NCBI GenBank assembly: GCA_016927185.1
Contig: JAFGND010000029.1
Coordinates: 1 to 7,239 of the forward strand
From: Candidatus Coatesiibacteriota bacterium
Lineage (GTDB): Bacteria; JAFGND01
Reading direction: 5' to 3'
DNA length: 7,239 nucleotides
Shown: piece after piece, positions 5,686-7,239 of the stretch
Layout of the letters: the number at the start of each line of letters is the position of its first letter
Numbering within the stretch: the first letter of the stretch is position 1
Position numbers and translations under genes: made by a program
Notes under the pieces: model-generated
The model's database searches: none
Seen by the model: the letters and a program-made list of their open reading frames with translations, nothing else
What the model was told of the DNA's origin: nothing

Positions 5686-7081
5686 ATTCCTGTCCACCAA
5701 TAACCATTTTGCTTACTCTGACCATTGGTCCGCCATTATCTACAGGCATTCCCTGACCGTCCTTGCCGCAAGTTCCCGGTTCATTTATATGAAGAACATT
5801 TCCAATAGCTTCGATATTTGAAAGAGTTTCGAGTGTAAGTCCAGATACGCATACATCTCTTAACGGTTCTGCAAGTTTGCCATTCTTTATCATCCAGGCT
5901 CTGTTTGCATTGAAAGTGAACTGCCCCCTGCTTGTATCGACATAACCTCCACCAAAGCCTTTCAGGTAGACACCTTCATCTATATCCTTGTAAAGGTCTT
6001 CTTCCTTTGTATCTCCAGGGAGCATGTAAGTCACTGATTGTCTTACAATTGGAGGGAATCGATGATCCTGCGACCTGCCATTGCCAGTGCTTGTAGTTCC
6101 AGCAGCACCAGCAGTCTGCAGATTGTACATGAATCCTTTCAGAACACCATTCTCAATAAGTATTGTTTTTTGTGCAGGAACTCCTTCGCTGTCAAAAATG
6201 TAATGACCATGCGTTTCAGGTATGCTTCCATCATCTATTATTGTGACAAGAGGAGAGGCTATCTGATCCCCGACCTTGCCTTTTATTATTGAATCTCCTC
6301 CCTGAACAAGATCAGCTTCGGCATTATGCCCGAAGGCTTCATGGACAAACAGCCCTACAAGGCTTGGATCAAGGATTGTTGGGAAAGCGCCTGCTTTTGG
6401 AGGTTTTGCAGTTAGCAAATCCAGGGCATCAGTAGCTGCATGAATTGAGAATTTTTCAGGGTCTATCTCTTTCATTACTTCGTAACCACCAACGCGTCCT
6501 GTGAATCTGAGCCCTGATTGTCTTATATTTCCATCTTGAGTAACAACGAAGACATATATCTTGTTAAGGCAGAATGATTGCTTGAGAAATGTTCCATAAG
6601 TATTGCAAAGGGTTTCTGTATGATACAAATCATGGTAGAATATTCTCAAATTAGCCAGATAGTCTTTTGCTTTAGAGATGACTACCGATTCATGTTGTCG
6701 GAGCATCTTGATTTTTTCCTTGAGAGAGACATTTCTTGGATTTATCTTCACAGGTATCTCAACCTCTCCCTCAACTGCTGGGGCTTTCGCAAGGATTATT
6801 TTTTCTTTTCTGTTTCTGGAGACAATTTTGGCTATTTCTAAGGCATCCAGAAGACACTGCTTGATATCACTATCCTTATCAGAATTGGTTGAAGCGAATC
6901 CCCATGCTCCATCATAAAGCACTCTGATTCCCATTCCGAAGACATTTCCTGTATCAAGTTTATCAATTTTTTTGTCCTGCAGTTGAATATTAGTAATATT
7001 TTTCTCGACAAACCTGAATTCAGCAAAGTCAGCACCTAATTTTCGTGCTTCATCTCTCAATTTGAACAATTTCTTTTTCAT
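5684..7081 (-). CDS. tldD: TldD, catalytic metallopeptidase subunit
   Basis: The 465-residue product is the catalytic half of the TldD/TldE peptidase, which admits unfolded peptides to a chamber where a metal ion cleaves them; it is cytosolic. The metal motif is clear: FVHEAFGHNAEAD with H247, E248 and H252 (HExxxH), and the third ligand is probably C438 in the EPGTCGKDGQGMPVDNGGP segment (435-452). Other family landmarks are GMGIRVLYDGAWGFAS (49-64), FDSEGVPAQKTILIENG (296-312), MYNLQTAG (318-325), STGNGRSQDHR (331-341), LPGDTKEEDL (354-363), GVYLKGFGGGYVD (370-382) and AWMIKNGKLAEP (395-406). Length is normal for the family. The ATG has GGAGGT 5 bases upstream. The gene heads a leftward operon with tldE 9 bp downstream and the MFS gene after it. 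The physiological peptide substrate is not visible: no bacteriocin precursor or toxin-antitoxin pair lies in the window, though the divergent gene at the right edge is unread. Confidence 0.97.
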   Translation of the reverse strand: MKKKLFKLRDEARKLGADFAEFRFVEKNITNIQLQDKKIDKLDTGNVFGMGIRVLYDGAWGFASTNSDKDSDIKQCLLDALEIAKIVSRNRKEKIILAKAPAVEGEVEIPVKINPRNVSLKEKIKMLRQHESVVISKAKDYLANLRIFYHDLYHTETLCNTYGTFLKQSFCLNKIYVFVVTQDGNIRQSGLRFTGRVGGYEVMKEIDPEKFSIHAATDALDLLTAKPPKAGAFPTILDPSLVGLFVHEAFGHNAEADLVQGGDSIIKGKVGDQIASPLVTIIDDGSIPETHGHYIFDSEGVPAQKTILIENGVLKGFMYNLQTAGAAGTTSTGNGRSQDHRFPPIVRQSVTYMLPGDTKEEDLYKDIDEGVYLKGFGGGYVDTSRGQFTFNANRAWMIKNGKLAEPLRDVCVSGLTLETLSNIEAIGNVLHINEPGTCGKDGQGMPVDNGGPMVRVSKMVIGGQE

Positions 7082-7086
7082 CTGTT

Positions 7087-7092
7087 ACCTCC
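7087..7092 (-). promoter_or_regulatory. Ribosome binding site of tldD
   Basis: GGAGGT on the minus strand lies 5 bases upstream of the ATG at 7081, a near-ideal Shine-Dalgarno that fixes this start. Confidence 0.85.
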
Positions 7093-7118
7093 AAAAAAAT
7101 CAACAGACTAGGGTAAAA

Positions 7119-7170
7119 ATGCATTTGTTAAGTCAAGTTTTAAATTAATTTATATTGACTTAAGTTGCAT
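7119..7170. promoter_or_regulatory. Large dyad in the divergent tldD / right-edge gene region
   Basis: TTAAGTCAA (7128-7136) and TTGACTTAA (7155-7163) are a perfect 9-bp inverted repeat 18 bp apart. Each arm is flanked on its outer side by a copy of ATGCA/TGCAT (7119-7123 and 7166-7170), after 4 and 2 bases. The spacer contains a perfect 12-bp palindrome TAAATTAATTTA (7141-7152), whose centre is 1 bp from the centre of the outer dyad. In each arm the outward-facing strand reads TTGACT, a -35-like hexamer: leftward for tldD (-10 candidate TACCCT, 7115 to 7110, weak) and rightward for the edge gene (-10 candidate GATTAT at 7178-7183, 17-bp spacer). TATAGT (7189-7194) is a stronger -10 but pairs with a poorer -35 (TTGCAT, 7165-7170). 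Back-to-back promoters, an operator, or both, are plausible. Confidence 0.5.
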
Positions 7171-7208
7171 GGAAAATGATTATATGTATATAGTGAAACA
7201 AGAATGAG

Positions 7209-7233
7209 ATTCTATCCTTAAGGAGCATAGAAT
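7209..7233 (+). promoter_or_regulatory. Ribosome binding site of the right-edge gene, in the loop of a potential hairpin
   Basis: AAGGAG (7220-7225) stands 6 bases before ATG 7232. ATTCTAT (7209-7215) and ATAGAAT (7227-7233) can pair as a 7-bp stem that places the Shine-Dalgarno in an 11-base loop and the first two bases of the start codon in the stem. The stem is AT-rich and weak, so the binding site is firm but a regulatory role is speculative. Confidence 0.6.
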
Positions 7234-7239
7234 GCGTAT
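7232..7239 (+). CDS. Start of an unidentified divergent gene (truncated by window edge)
   Basis: ATG CGT and two further bases are all that can be seen, so the product cannot be named. The call rests on the strong Shine-Dalgarno AAGGAG with 6-base spacing and on promoter-like sequence upstream at 7155-7194. It is divergent from tldD across about 150 bp and may share regulatory DNA with it. Confidence 0.55.

Noticed and set aside
1306-7035. Many open frames of 60-105 codons antisense to or overlapping corA, DMT, MFS, tldE and tldD
   Set aside because: All lie within well-supported conserved genes, show no recognisable domains and have compositions typical of the reverse strand of AT-rich genes.
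1-7239. Mobile element, prophage, CRISPR array or non-coding RNA gene
   Set aside because: No transposase, integrase, terminal repeats, regularly spaced repeats or tRNA/rRNA-like sequence was found, and intergenic gaps are short.

Overview
The window is AT-rich, densely coded bacterial DNA with seven gene calls (five complete, one partial at each edge). No rRNA, tRNA, CRISPR array, insertion sequence or phage gene is visible. The left end holds two consecutive genes for secreted proteins that end in a C-terminal sorting domain of the type IX secretion system (T9SS). This points to the Bacteroidetes/FCB radiation or a candidate phylum that uses T9SS (for example the WOR-3 or Cloacimonadota kind). 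That placement is inference from one protein family plus base composition, not a firm taxonomic call.

Layout. 1-90 is the tail of a T9SS-type protein. 189-776 is a small complete secreted protein: signal peptide, one Ig-like Kre9/KNH-type domain, sorting domain. 886-2028 (minus) is a CorA Mg2+/Co2+ channel very like the Thermotoga-type structural prototype. 2096-2983 (plus) is a ten-helix EamA/DMT-family transporter, divergent from corA. 2976-4283 (minus) is an MFS transporter whose 3' end overlaps the DMT gene tail-to-tail. 4331-5674 and 5684-7081 (both minus) are the TldE/PmbA and TldD halves of the TldD/TldE peptidase. At the right edge a strong ribosome binding site and ATG (7232) begin a divergent gene of which only two codons are seen.

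How they fit together. tldD-tldE-MFS reads leftward as a likely operon (gaps of 9 and 47 bp). TldD carries the HExxxH metal site and the late cysteine, and TldE lacks HExxxH, as expected for the heterodimer. The MFS gene could be a passenger or could export something linked to peptide processing; the sequence does not decide. corA, the DMT gene and the MFS gene make a cluster of membrane transporters.

The most notable non-coding signals are in the two divergent intergenic regions. Between corA and the DMT gene there are three TTTAGT half-sites in alternating orientation, exactly 8 bp apart. Upstream of tldD there is a large dyad in which two identical 9-bp TTGACTTAA elements, resembling -35 boxes, point outward toward the two divergent genes. 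corA and the DMT gene lack recognisable Shine-Dalgarno sequences while the other five starts have them, and corA has a promoter-like arrangement compatible with a leaderless start at its ninth codon. I see no clearly novel multi-gene system; the novelty candidates are these regulatory architectures and the small T9SS cargo proteins.
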